64,000 bases of DNA, taken from Maliibacterium massiliense (GTDB lineage: Bacteria; Bacillota; Clostridia; Christensenellales; Maliibacteriaceae). A program made the translations under genes and the position numbers. The notes beneath the pieces are model-generated. The model was not told the DNA's origin. It made no database searches and was given only the letters and a program-made list of their open reading frames with translations. The stretch spans positions 124,001 to 188,000 of the forward strand of contig NZ_LR026983.1 in the NCBI RefSeq assembly GCF_900604345.1, in the 5' to 3' direction. Shown piece by piece: positions 1 through 8,027 of this stretch (position 1 is the first letter of the stretch; each line of letters starts with the position of its first letter).

Positions 1-511
1 GCAGATCCATGTATACCTTAAAGCGCGTCTGGTTGATGCCCGCGTTTTCAAACTCCGTCTTAAACTCGGTCAGCACCGAACCCACTGGCACGATTTTGAC
101 GGAGATATTGGGGCCCGCGCCCTGCAGCAGCTCCCAGCCCAGCGCCGCGCCCAGCGGGATATCGATCCGGCGCGCGGCCAGCTCGTTGAGCTTGTTTTGG
201 GCGCGCGCGGCGCATTGCGCGCCCAGCTCGTTCATGCGCACCGTGTTGGACTGCACCATGGAGACATTGCCTTTGTCGTCCTGTTTTACGTCAATCAGGT
301 CATAATAGTTTACATCAGTGCACATGGTCTCGCGCACGGCCTGGTTCATAGCCGTGGCGGCCAGCTCGCGCATGCGCGCCTCGGACATACTCAGCACCAC
401 GGGCCGTGTTTTGGCCATAAATAAGCCCCATGCGGCGCCCAGCACAGCCAGCAGTGCAAGCGCGATGACCCAGCCCTTGGGCACGCGCCGGCGCGCGCGT
501 ACAACCTGCAA
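1..511 (-). CDS. yunB: Sporulation protein YunB, C-terminus cut by window edge
   Basis: The reading frame runs off the left edge, so the C-terminus is missing; 170 residues are visible. Residues 13-33 form one hydrophobic segment after a basic start, typical of a membrane-anchored forespore protein. The conserved YunB core is present: an N-T-V-R-M-N-E-L-G-A stretch, then I-P-L-G-A, G-P-N-I-S-V-K-I-V-P-V-G, and F-E-N-A-G-I-N-Q-T. YunB is a sporulation protein of poorly known biochemistry in Bacillus. I chose the TTG at 511 because it follows a GGGAGAGGG ribosome site and an in-frame stop lies just upstream; a GTG eight codons later is the alternative. It is divergent from the PBP gene. Family is clear, start is not. 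Confidence 0.8.
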   Translation of the reverse strand, partial: MQVVRARRRVPKGWVIALALLAVLGAAWGLFMAKTRPVVLSMSEARMRELAATAMNQAVRETMCTDVNYYDLIDVKQDDKGNVSMVQSNTVRMNELGAQCAARAQNKLNELAARRIDIPLGAALGWELLQGAGPNISVKIVPVGSVLTEFKTEFENAGINQTRFKVYMDL

Positions 512-622
512 TCCCAGCGCCCCCTCTCCCTTGATTTCCTACATTATATGCAGGCGGACCGCCCCAGGCGACATTCGTTTACAGATACGTCACAATTTTC
601 CCTGTGCCCGCCCCCTGCGCTT

Positions 623-632
623 GTGGTATAAT
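623..632 (+). promoter_or_regulatory. Extended -10 promoter for the PBP gene
   Basis: A consensus TATAAT (627-632) is preceded by TGG, giving an extended -10 (TGnTATAAT). No good -35 is visible, which is normal for extended -10 sites. The start codon is about 55 bases downstream. Confidence 0.5.
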
Positions 633-688
633 AGCTATACATGTCTATGAAAGCGTAGGCGTTTTGTAAAGGAGGCATCCCAAACGAA

Positions 689-3565
689 ATGGATCAGATA
701 AAGGGTTTCTTTCAAAAAATCGGTCTGTTTTTCTGCAATGTCGGCGCGTCGGTCGCATCGTTTTTCACGCGCTTGACACATCGGGGAAAGGCGGATGGGC
801 GTGCGCGGCGCAGCGCGCAGGACGACGCGCTGGGCAACACCACCGTCCTCCCCTCCCAGCAGGCGCGCCGCGGCACCCGGCCCGCCACGCAGAGGACGGC
901 AAAGCAGAACCTGCCCTTCTTTTACTTCAAGCGCCGCCCCCGCCAGAAGAATTTTATTCTCTCGGTGCTGGTCACATGCCTGAGCATGTACCTGGTCTCC
1001 GCGCTGGTGCTGTGCACCGCGGGCATGGGCGCGGTGCTGGGCGTGGCTAAGGCGTATGTGGAGACCACCCCCACGCTGGACGTAGCGGAGATCAACGACC
1101 AGAATCAGACCTCCTTCATCTACGACGGCAACGGCGAGTTGATCACCTCCTTCGCCTCGGTGGAAAACCGCATCATGGCGCGCTACGAGGAGATCCCCGA
1201 GACCCTCAAAAACGCGTTCGTGGCCGTGGAGGACGTGCGCTTCTGGTCGCACAACGGCGTGGACATCAAGCGCCTGATCGGCGTGGTCTTCTCCAACTTT
1301 GCCAATGAAAGCGTGCAGGGCGGCTCCACCATCACCCAGCAGCTGGTCAAGCAGCGCCTGCTGACAAGCGAGCGCTCCTACAAGCGCAAGATACAGGAGG
1401 CGTACCTGGCCCTGCAGCTGGAGCAGGTGTACAGCAAGGAGCAGATCCTCGAGGCGTACATGAACACCATCCACCTGGGCGGCTCCAACTACGGCGTCAA
1501 GGCCGCGGCGTATGACTACTTCGGCAAGGAGCTCGACCAGCTCACCCTGCGTGAAAGCGCGATGATCGCGGGCCTGACACAGAACCCCTCGCTCTACAAT
1601 CCTCGCCTGAATTTTTATGACCGCAATAAGCCCGAGCGCACCAACGACCGCACCAACACCGTGCTCAAGCGCATGTACACGGCGGGCTTTATTACAAAGG
1701 AAGAATACGACCAGGCGCTGCAGGAGCAGCTGCAGGTGCTGGAGGAATCCCAGCGCCAGTCGATGTACGAGATGCCCTACTTTGTGGAGTACGCGGTGTA
1801 CGATATCGTCACCTTCATGCTGCAGCAGCGCAACCTGCCCGATACCAAAACAAACCGCACCACGCTGGAAAACGAGCTGCGCACCAAGGGATACCATATC
1901 TACACTACGGTGGATCCCGCGATACAAAAATCCACGGAGAATATCGCATACACCTGGAACCGCTACCCGCGCATGGCAAGCGCTGCTGACAGCGTCATCA
2001 CCTCCCAGAATGCGGACGGCACCGTGGTGGAGCTGCAGCAGCCGCAGGTGTCCATCACCATCATTGAGAACGCCACAAGCGAGCTGAAGGCCATTGTGGG
2101 CGGCCGCCAGGCGCCCACGCGCATGAAGGAGTTTAACCGCGCCTACCAATCCGATATGCCGGTGGGCTCCTCCATCAAGTCCATATCCGTCTACGGCCCC
2201 GCCATTGAAAAGGGCGCCTCGCCCGGCTCGGTCTTCGCCGATCTGCCCATCCCCATCAACGGCTGGGGCGGCAAGGGCTATCCCAACAACTACGGCGTCT
2301 ACTTCACCGGCATGACCACCATGCGCAAGGCTATACGCGCCTCCCTTAACGTGGTGGCCGCGCGCTGCCTGGCAGACGTGGTGGGCGTGGAGGATTCCAA
2401 GAATTTCCTGATCAACATGGGCGTGCTGCCCGATCATATCCAGGCAGACCTTTCGGGCCTTGCGCTGGGCACATCAGGCATCACCACCATTGAGATGGCG
2501 GGCGCCTTTAGCACCTTCCCCAACAACGGCATCTACCAGCAGCCCATCTCCTTTCGGCAGGTGAAGGATTCCGACGGCAACGTGGTGCTGGATGCGACAT
2601 CCTCCCGCGTCAAGCGCGAGGTATTCTCCCCCGCCACCGCCTGGATGATGACCGATATGATGCTGGGATCCGACAGCCGCGCCAATTTGGGCAGCATGCC
2701 CGTGGCCGGCAAAACCGGCACCAACTCCGACGAGCGCGGCGTGTTCTACGCGGGCTACACCCCGTACTTTACCGGCGCGGTGTGGGTGGGCAGCGACCGA
2801 TATAAATCGCTTGCCGCCGGCACGGTCGGTTCCTCCGCCTGCGCGCCCATATGGAGCGCGGTCATGAAACCCATTCACCAGGGCCTGGCGGTGAAATCCA
2901 TTTTAGACACCACGCCCTCCTCTTTGGGCCTGGTGAAGGGTACCGTGTGCGGCGTCAGCGGCAAAAAGGCCACCGAGGCCTGTGCGGGCGATCCAAAGTA
3001 TAAGCCGGTCACCGACTGGTACGCGCCGGGCACGGTGCCCAGCGAGGTGTGCGATATGCACGTATCGGGCGAGCGCTGCAAGGCCAGCGGCAAGCTGATC
3101 GGGCCGTACTGCCCTGCCGAGGAACGCGAGGCCTACAGCACGCTGGTGCTTCCCAAGACGGGCCCGCTCTCCAAGATCGACCAGGGGACGCTTGCCAAGT
3201 ACTTCCCCAACGCGGGCACCGCCACCACGGATGTGTGCGATATCCATACCGAAGACTGGGCGCGCAACCAGGATGACCTCAAGGGCGCCATCGAAAAGGC
3301 ACAGGCGGCCATCACAAACGCGCAAAACAAGCTCTCCGCCAAGCCCAATAAGCCGACCGCCTCGGAGAAGCAGCAGATAAGTGCGCTGATCAAGGATTTG
3401 CAGACGCTGATCTCGCAGAGCACGGACGCAAACGCGCTGAAGAGCAAGACTGCATCGCTCAACACGCTGGTACAGACGGTGTTCAGCCGCGCGGACGAGC
3501 CGGAGCCCACGCCTACACCGACCCCCACGCCGACGCCGACGCCAAGCAATACCCAAACGCCGTAA
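689..3565 (+). CDS. Class A penicillin-binding protein (PBP1A type)
   Basis: Bifunctional peptidoglycan synthase that polymerises lipid II and cross-links stem peptides outside the membrane. A basic cytoplasmic tail precedes a signal anchor at about residues 90-120. The glycosyltransferase domain shows E-D-V-R-F-W-S-H-N-G-V-D and T-I-T-Q-Q-L-V-K-Q. The transpeptidase domain shows the catalytic S494-S-I-K, then S-L-N, and K-T-G-T. The last 150 residues are a linker with a predicted helical segment and a Pro-Thr repeat tail (PTPTPT), probably wall-spanning. GGAGG at 669 precedes the ATG. At 958 residues it is long for the family because of this tail. The gene stands alone, with its own promoter and terminator. 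Confidence 0.95.
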   Translation: MDQIKGFFQKIGLFFCNVGASVASFFTRLTHRGKADGRARRSAQDDALGNTTVLPSQQARRGTRPATQRTAKQNLPFFYFKRRPRQKNFILSVLVTCLSMYLVSALVLCTAGMGAVLGVAKAYVETTPTLDVAEINDQNQTSFIYDGNGELITSFASVENRIMARYEEIPETLKNAFVAVEDVRFWSHNGVDIKRLIGVVFSNFANESVQGGSTITQQLVKQRLLTSERSYKRKIQEAYLALQLEQVYSKEQILEAYMNTIHLGGSNYGVKAAAYDYFGKELDQLTLRESAMIAGLTQNPSLYNPRLNFYDRNKPERTNDRTNTVLKRMYTAGFITKEEYDQALQEQLQVLEESQRQSMYEMPYFVEYAVYDIVTFMLQQRNLPDTKTNRTTLENELRTKGYHIYTTVDPAIQKSTENIAYTWNRYPRMASAADSVITSQNADGTVVELQQPQVSITIIENATSELKAIVGGRQAPTRMKEFNRAYQSDMPVGSSIKSISVYGPAIEKGASPGSVFADLPIPINGWGGKGYPNNYGVYFTGMTTMRKAIRASLNVVAARCLADVVGVEDSKNFLINMGVLPDHIQADLSGLALGTSGITTIEMAGAFSTFPNNGIYQQPISFRQVKDSDGNVVLDATSSRVKREVFSPATAWMMTDMMLGSDSRANLGSMPVAGKTGTNSDERGVFYAGYTPYFTGAVWVGSDRYKSLAAGTVGSSACAPIWSAVMKPIHQGLAVKSILDTTPSSLGLVKGTVCGVSGKKATEACAGDPKYKPVTDWYAPGTVPSEVCDMHVSGERCKASGKLIGPYCPAEEREAYSTLVLPKTGPLSKIDQGTLAKYFPNAGTATTDVCDIHTEDWARNQDDLKGAIEKAQAAITNAQNKLSAKPNKPTASEKQQISALIKDLQTLISQSTDANALKSKTASLNTLVQTVFSRADEPEPTPTPTPTPTPTPSNTQTP

Positions 3566-3584
3566 GCGTACATTGTGTACAAGC

Positions 3585-3619
3585 AAAACCGCCGTGCAAT
3601 CCTTGTACGGCGGTTTTTT
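3585..3619 (+). terminator. Rho-independent terminator after PBP
   Basis: Stem AAAACCGCCGT (3585-3595) pairs with ACGGCGGTTTT (3607-3617), followed by T residues. The A-rich 5' side means it could also stop spoVAE transcription arriving on the minus strand. Confidence 0.85.
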
Positions 3620-3646
3620 CTATGCGGAATTTATTTTATCCTGCGT

Positions 3647-4015
3647 TCATTTTTTTGTTTTGGGTTTGAAAATAATAGCGTTGAGATAGCCGAACAGCAC
3701 CGCGGCAGCCACGCCACCCGCAGTGGCCGTAATGCCGCCGGTAAATGCGCCCAGCACGCCCTTTTCCGCCGCGGCCTTCATGGCGCCCTGCGCCAGCGAG
3801 TTGCCGAAGCCCGTCAGTGGGATGGTGGCGCCCGCGCCCGCGAATTCCACCAACGGCTGGTACAGGCCCAGCGCACCCAGAATGCAGCCCGCGGTGACGA
3901 AAATCACCAAAATGCGCGCAGGGGTCAGCGCGGTCTTTTCAATGAGAATTTGGCCGATCACGCAGATCAGCCCGCCCACCACAAACGCCTTGACATAGTC
4001 CATGAACATCTCCAT
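3647..4015 (-). CDS. spoVAE: Stage V sporulation protein AE (SpoVAE)
   Basis: Small integral membrane subunit of the SpoVA channel, which moves Ca-dipicolinic acid into the forespore and releases it on germination. The 122 residues hold about four hydrophobic segments with the family's V-V-G-G-L-I-C-V-I-G-Q start and the L-T-G-F-G-N-S-L-A-Q-G motif. It is the last gene of the spoVA operon, seven bases after spoVAD, with a GGGGAGGTG ribosome site overlapping the spoVAD end. It shares the I-T/P-L-T-G-F-x-N-S motif with SpoVAC upstream, as expected for these paralogues. Confidence 0.95.
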   Translation of the reverse strand: MEMFMDYVKAFVVGGLICVIGQILIEKTALTPARILVIFVTAGCILGALGLYQPLVEFAGAGATIPLTGFGNSLAQGAMKAAAEKGVLGAFTGGITATAGGVAAAVLFGYLNAIIFKPKTKK

Positions 4016-4022
4016 CCTGCCT

Positions 4023-5039
4023 TCACCTCCCCTGCTCGATGACTACCGCGTGCGCGATGCCCGGGATGGACTCGCCCTGCAGTGTCGTCGTCGGTGAGAG
4101 CAGCGCGCCCGTTGCGATGAAGAGAATGCGCTTCAGCGCGCCGGAGGCAAACTGCCCCAGCAGATGGCCGTTGAGCACGGATGCCGAGCAGCCGCAGCCG
4201 CTCCCGCCCGCGTGCACATCCTGTTTTTCCGCATCGAAAATCATGCTGCCGCAGTCGTTAAAGCAGCCGCCTAGCTCGATGCCCTGCGCCTTGACCAGTT
4301 CGCGCGTCAGGTCCATGCCCACGTTGCCCAGATCGCCCGTGACGATCATGTCGTAATCGCTGGGGGCGCGGTTCATATCCCGCAGGTGCTGCACGATGGT
4401 ATCGGCCGCGGCTGGCGCCATGGCCGCGCCCATATTGTTGGCGTCCGTCACGCCCAAATCCAGCACCTTGCCGATGGTGCCGTGCGTGACGCGCGGCCCC
4501 GCGCCCTCCTCGGCCAAAATGGTGCAGCCGGCGCCCGTGACCGTCCACTGCGCCGAGGGCGTGCGCTGCGTGCCCATCTCCAGCGGAAAGCGGTACTGCC
4601 GCTCCGCAGAGGAAAAGTGGCTGGACGCTACGCACGCCACATGCGCGGCAAAGCCTCCGTCCACCGCCATGGAACCAACCAGCAGCGATTCGGCCATAGT
4701 GGAGCATGCGCCGTAGATGCCCAAGAAGGGAATGCCCAGCGTGCGGGCAGCAAAGTTGGCGCTGACAATCTGATTGAGCAGATCACCGCCCAGCAGAATA
4801 TCCACCTGGCCGCTCTGTATCTCCCCTTTGCGCAGCGCGGTCTTGACCGCCTCCTCGAACATCTTGCGCTCGGCGTTCTCAAAGCTATCCTCGCCCCAGG
4901 TGTCGTCCTGGAGCACCTGGTCAAAGGTGCTTGCAAGCGGCCCCTGTCCCTCCTTGGGGCCCACGATGGACGCGTAGCTTGCGATGCGGGGCTGTTTTTC
5001 AAAGACAACGGTTTGTTTGCCTATGCGATGGTTTGCCAT
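4023..5039 (-). CDS. spoVAD: Stage V sporulation protein AD (SpoVAD)
   Basis: Soluble DPA-binding subunit of the SpoVA complex, with a thiolase / ketoacyl-synthase-like fold. The N-terminus shows R-I-G-K-Q-T-V-V-F-E-K-Q-P-R-I; the body shows G-I-Y-G-A-C-S-T-M-A-E around the position of the ancestral active-site Cys, and G-C-G-C-S near the C-terminus. The length of 338 residues is normal. An AGGAGG site lies ahead of the ATG. It sits 12 bases after spoVAC, so the two are probably translationally linked. Spore-specific transcription by sigma-G is expected from the family; I see no convincing promoter between the genes. Confidence 0.96.
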   Translation of the reverse strand: MANHRIGKQTVVFEKQPRIASYASIVGPKEGQGPLASTFDQVLQDDTWGEDSFENAERKMFEEAVKTALRKGEIQSGQVDILLGGDLLNQIVSANFAARTLGIPFLGIYGACSTMAESLLVGSMAVDGGFAAHVACVASSHFSSAERQYRFPLEMGTQRTPSAQWTVTGAGCTILAEEGAGPRVTHGTIGKVLDLGVTDANNMGAAMAPAAADTIVQHLRDMNRAPSDYDMIVTGDLGNVGMDLTRELVKAQGIELGGCFNDCGSMIFDAEKQDVHAGGSGCGCSASVLNGHLLGQFASGALKRILFIATGALLSPTTTLQGESIPGIAHAVVIEQGR

Positions 5040-5051
5040 AAATGCTTCCTC

Positions 5052-5534
5052 CTATGCGAAAAACTGCGCCAGCAGCGAGAGCAGGCCTACGATGATGGAC
5101 GTGCCGATGCCGTACACTAGCACGGGGCCCGCAATGGAGAAGAGCTTGGCCCCTACGCCCAGCACCAGCCCCTCGCGCCGGAACTCCATGGCCGGCGCCA
5201 CAATCGAGTTGGCAAAGCCTGTGATGGGCACCACCGAGCCCGCGCCGGCAAATTTGCCGATGCGGTCGTATATGCCGATGCCGGTGAGCGTGGCGCCTAA
5301 AAAGACCATGATGATGGCCGTATACGCCGATACGCCCTCCTTGTCCAGGCCCAGGTATTCCTTGCCGGTAAACATCACAAACTGCCCGATGCTGCAGATG
5401 ATGCCGCCCACAAGGAACGCCTTGAACAGGCCGGGCAGCATGGGGCGCTTAGGCATCTTCTGCTGCACAAGCGCGTCATAGTTCTTGTTTTTCGCCTGCT
5501 GGTCTGCAGGCAGGTTTTCCGTTTTGTTTGCCAT
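5052..5534 (-). CDS. spoVAC: Stage V sporulation protein AC (SpoVAC)
   Basis: Membrane subunit of the SpoVA DPA channel; in Bacillus this subunit acts as a mechanosensitive pore. The 160-residue protein has a charged N-terminal 35 residues and then four to five membrane segments, with the V-G-G-I-I-C-S-I-G-Q and V-P-I-T-G-F-A-N-S motifs. It is the first classical gene of the operon and starts seven bases after the stop of a 46-codon ORF. Clostridial operons commonly have just the C, D and E subunits, as here. Confidence 0.95.
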   Translation of the reverse strand: MANKTENLPADQQAKNKNYDALVQQKMPKRPMLPGLFKAFLVGGIICSIGQFVMFTGKEYLGLDKEGVSAYTAIIMVFLGATLTGIGIYDRIGKFAGAGSVVPITGFANSIVAPAMEFRREGLVLGVGAKLFSIAGPVLVYGIGTSIIVGLLSLLAQFFA

Positions 5535-5540
5535 GGAAAT

Positions 5541-5681
5541 CTATTTCTCCTCACTTTCCTTCTTGTTGCGCGTTTCCCCAGATACCTGGGGCGGACGGGC
5601 GCGCTCCATGCGCTCGTCGGGATTCAAGGGCATCTGCAGATGAAATGCGGGCACCTGGTGCCGCGTGGCATTCTCCATCAT
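5541..5681 (-). CDS. Small basic/acidic 46-residue protein leading the spoVA operon
   Basis: Unrecognised. It starts M-M-E-N-A-T-R-H-Q-V-P-A-F-H and ends with a charged tail N-K-K-E-S-E-E-K. There is no membrane segment and no cysteine. Support for coding: a strong AAGGGAGG ribosome site nine bases before the ATG at 5681, and a stop only seven bases before spoVAC, so it reads as the first gene of the spoVA operon. A gene with this tight spacing and no other start signal for spoVAC may couple translation into it. Alternatively it is a leader peptide. Function is not assignable from sequence. Confidence 0.55.
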   Translation of the reverse strand: MMENATRHQVPAFHLQMPLNPDERMERARPPQVSGETRNKKESEEK

Positions 5682-5963
5682 CCTATAAAGCCTCCCTTAT
5701 GGTTCCAATCCGGGGGCGCCGCCGCTGTATGCGCGCGCCTTCCCCGTTCTTGCCTGCCTGTTAGGATGGCCCAGCGCAGGCCTTTTGATGCGCTTACGGC
5801 GCAATCCCGCGGCCTGCAACAGCCTTGCAGCCCAGCCACAGCGCATGATACATGATAGGCATGCCGCGGCGCGCTGTGATCCAGGCGCGTTATTCAAATG
5901 CAAGCGCATTTTGCCCGCGCGTACGGCGCGCCTGTGCGCCGCCTGGAACATGCGCTCCTTGCG

Positions 5964-6134
5964 TCACACGTACATTGCGCCGGCACGCTCCAGATACACC
6001 AGCATGCTCTCCAGCGTGCTGCCAGCGGGCAGCCGCAGCGTGAGCACGGCCAGCAAGATGGCGGCAATCACCGCAATAAACAGCACCACCCAGCAGGTGC
6101 GCTGAATTTTACTATGTACGGGATTTCGCAACAT
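5964..6134 (-). CDS. 56-residue single-pass membrane peptide between sigF and spoVA
   Basis: Unrecognised small gene. It begins M-L-R-N-P-V-H-S-K-I-Q-R, then a clear hydrophobic helix at residues 14-33 (W-V-V-L-F-I-A-V-I-A-A-I-L-L-A-V-L), then a short extracytoplasmic tail rich in Leu and Glu. An AAAGGAGG ribosome site lies eight bases before the ATG at 6134. The basic N-terminus followed by a helix is typical of small sporulation membrane proteins, and it lies between the spoIIA and spoVA operons. It is separated from sigF by a terminator, so it probably has its own promoter. Function unknown. Confidence 0.6.
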   Translation of the reverse strand: MLRNPVHSKIQRTCWVVLFIAVIAAILLAVLTLRLPAGSTLESMLVYLERAGAMYV

Positions 6135-6203
6135 GATTTTTTTCCTCCTTTACGCTTTGCATGTCTATGGCTAGTATGGACGCGTAAAACGTATTTCTTG
6201 CAC

Positions 6204-6234
6204 AAAAAAAGCGCATCGCATCGATGCGCTTTTT
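6204..6234 (-). terminator. Terminator downstream of sigF
   Basis: AGCGCATCG and CGATGCGCT form a 9-bp perfect stem with a three-base loop. On the minus strand it is followed by seven T residues, so it ends the spoIIA transcript; the plus-strand side is also T-rich. Confidence 0.85.
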
Positions 6235-6265
6235 GTTTTGCCAATACATGTCCTTGTGCCGCTGT

Positions 6266-7012
6266 TTAGGCGCCCTTGTCCGCCCGCGCGCGAAGGTCCC
6301 GCAGGATGCGGCTCTCCAGCCGCGATACCTGCACCTGCGATATGCCCAGGTGCTGCGCGATCTCGCTCTGCGTCTTTTGGCGAAAGTAGCGCAGTACGAT
6401 GATCTGCCGCTCCCGCTGCGGAAGCTCCCCTAGCAGCTGCTCCAGCAGCAGGCGGTCCGTCAGCCGTTCCTGCTCGTCCGCGCTTGCAGGCAGGCGCTCC
6501 GCCATGGTGGTGTCGTCCTCTTTGCCGCAGGGCGCGTCAAGCGATACGGGCGCGTGCGCGCTGTCCAGGATAAAGACCAGCTCCTGCGCGCTGACCCCCA
6601 TATGCGCCGCCCAGGTCTCCAGATCGGGCTCTGTGCCCAGCTCCAGCTTGAGCGCCTCCTCCACCTGCCGCGCGCGGCGGTAGGCGTCTTTTAACCCACG
6701 GCTGACCCGCACCGCGCCGTCGTCGCGCAAAAAGCGGCGTATCTCACCGGTGATCATCGGCACCGCGTACGTCGAAAAAGCCACGCCCAGCGTGGTATCA
6801 AACCGCTGAATTGCCTTGACCAGGCCCATACAGCCCAGCTGATACAGGTCGTCATAGTCCACGCCGCGCCCCGCGTAGCGCCGGGCGATGCTGTGCACCA
6901 GGCGCGTATTGTGCGCCACCATCTGCTCCAGCGCAGACGCGTCGCCCTGCTGGGCCGACGCGATCAGCGCGCGCAGGGCGTCGTTGTTCCAGCGGTTTTC
7001 CTGGGCGCTCAC
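6266..7012 (-). CDS. sigF: RNA polymerase sporulation sigma factor SigF
   Basis: First forespore-specific sigma factor. Region 2 contains Y-D-D-L-Y-Q-L-G-C-M-G-L-V-K-A-I-Q-R-F-D and F-S-T-Y-A-V-P-M-I-T-G-E-I-R-R-F-L-R-D-D-G; region 4 ends with an R-E-R-Q-I-I-V-L-R-Y-F and an S-Q-V-Q-V-S-R-L-E recognition helix. The 248 residues match the family. The GTG start overlaps the spoIIAB stop by four bases (GTGA), so translation is coupled. It is held inactive by SpoIIAB until SpoIIAA is dephosphorylated. It is the last gene of the operon. Confidence 0.96.
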   Translation of the reverse strand: MSAQENRWNNDALRALIASAQQGDASALEQMVAHNTRLVHSIARRYAGRGVDYDDLYQLGCMGLVKAIQRFDTTLGVAFSTYAVPMITGEIRRFLRDDGAVRVSRGLKDAYRRARQVEEALKLELGTEPDLETWAAHMGVSAQELVFILDSAHAPVSLDAPCGKEDDTTMAERLPASADEQERLTDRLLLEQLLGELPQRERQIIVLRYFRQKTQSEIAQHLGISQVQVSRLESRILRDLRARADKGA

Positions 7013-7455
7013 ACGTCTGTGTGCGCCTGCTCCTGCCCAAACTGCTTATGCATGCGCACACACGTACCCTTGCCCGGCGCGGAATCCACCTCCACGCCGT
7101 CGGTAAAGGACTCCATCATGGTAAAGCCCAGGCCGGAGCGCTCCATCTCCGGGCGGGTGGTAAAGAGCGGCTCGCGGGCCTTATCAATATCCGCAATGCC
7201 CACGCCGTCGTCAGCGACCTCCACGTAGAGGGTATCCTGCGCGATCCACGCCCTGATGTGCACCACACCCTGGGCGTTCTCATACCCGTGGATGATGGCG
7301 TTGGTCACCGCCTCGCTCACGGCGGTTTTGATATCCTCCAGCTCCTGCATGGTAGGGTCAAGCTGTGCGGCAAAGGCGGCAACCACCACGCGCGCAAAGG
7401 CCTCGTTCTGCGACAGGCTCGGCACGTTTAATTCCATATAGTTTTCGCTCTGCAT
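7009..7455 (-). CDS. spoIIAB: Anti-sigma-F factor / serine kinase SpoIIAB
   Basis: GHKL-fold kinase that binds sigma-F and phosphorylates SpoIIAA. The ATP-binding motifs are visible: E-A-V-T-N-A-I-I-H-G-Y (N box), D-D-G-V-G-I (G1), and R-S-G-L-G-F-T-M-M-E (G2). I chose the ATG at 7455 because GGGGAGGT lies six bases upstream and the protein then begins M-Q-S-E-N-Y-M-E-L like homologues; a longer frame upstream overlaps spoIIAA. It lies four bases after spoIIAA and overlaps sigF, the standard three-gene switch. Confidence 0.96.
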   Translation of the reverse strand: MQSENYMELNVPSLSQNEAFARVVVAAFAAQLDPTMQELEDIKTAVSEAVTNAIIHGYENAQGVVHIRAWIAQDTLYVEVADDGVGIADIDKAREPLFTTRPEMERSGLGFTMMESFTDGVEVDSAPGKGTCVRMHKQFGQEQAHTDV

Positions 7456-7459
7456 GTTG

Positions 7460-7795
7460 TTACCTCCCCGCCCTTGCGCGCGCCGGCGCGTCACAGCGCT
7501 CGATGATCTGGTACAGGCCCGATACCTGCATCACGCGCTCGATTTGCGCATTGACGTTGCGCACCCGCACGCGGCCGTTCTTCTGGCGCATCAGCTTATA
7601 GCGCCCGATCAGCACGCCCACGCCCGAGGAATCCATAAACGTCAGCCGGTGCATGTCCAGCGTCAATAGACGCACCTTGGGATCGTCCAGCAGCGCGTCC
7701 AATTTATCGCGCACGCTCTCTGCGCAGTGATGGTCCAGCTCACCGGCAAGCGCGATGATCAATTCATTTCCCCGTTTGATGCCCTGTAATTCCAT
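7460..7795 (-). CDS. spoIIAA: Anti-sigma-F factor antagonist SpoIIAA
   Basis: STAS-domain protein that frees sigma-F by binding SpoIIAB when unphosphorylated. The phosphorylation motif F-M-D55-S56-S-G-V-G-V is present. The ATG at 7795 is preferred over one six bases upstream because GGGAGG is then seven bases away. The last dozen residues are Ala/Arg-rich and poorly conserved. It is the first gene of the spoIIA operon, with a sigma-H-like promoter upstream. Confidence 0.95.
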   Translation of the reverse strand: MELQGIKRGNELIIALAGELDHHCAESVRDKLDALLDDPKVRLLTLDMHRLTFMDSSGVGVLIGRYKLMRQKNGRVRVRNVNAQIERVMQVSGLYQIIERCDAPARARAGR

Positions 7796-7828
7796 AAACA
7801 TTCCTCCCTTTTTTCGGAGCGCCTAAAG

Positions 7829-7855
7829 ATTTCCATAGTCGCGCGCGCGAATCCT
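7829..7855 (-). promoter_or_regulatory. Candidate sigma-H promoter of spoIIA
   Basis: On the minus strand AGGATT (7850-7855) and GGAAAT (7829-7834) are separated by 15 bases. This resembles the sigma-H pattern (AGGAnnT, then GAAT), which drives spoIIA in Bacillus. The -10 half is imperfect. Confidence 0.4.
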
Positions 7856-8027
7856 CTCTCGAAAAAATGGAAGGTTTGTTTGTTTTTAGGGGATTTTCGC
7901 CATTGCTTCTAGTTTATATGAGATCGCACCAGCGCGCAAGGATGCAAGCGAGTATTCCCGCGCGGATGCGGCAACAATACAAGCGATTATCCAACTTCAG
8001 CGCTGCGAAAAGGAGGCGAAATCCGGC

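Noticed and set aside
635..2437. A 600-codon open frame on the minus strand inside the first PBP gene
   Set aside because: It mirrors the codon structure of a clearly real plus-strand gene, has no ribosome site and gives a His/Val/Gly-rich product with no family features. Similar mirrors lie inside putP, iscS, mutS2 and the FtsX permease.
3509..3564. Possible tandem DNA repeat in the PBP tail
   Set aside because: The repeats encode an in-frame Pro-Thr tail with mixed codons, a normal wall-spanning linker.
5697..5951. 84-codon frame upstream of the spoVA operon
   Set aside because: Arg/Ala-rich product typical of GC-biased non-coding sequence, no ribosome site.
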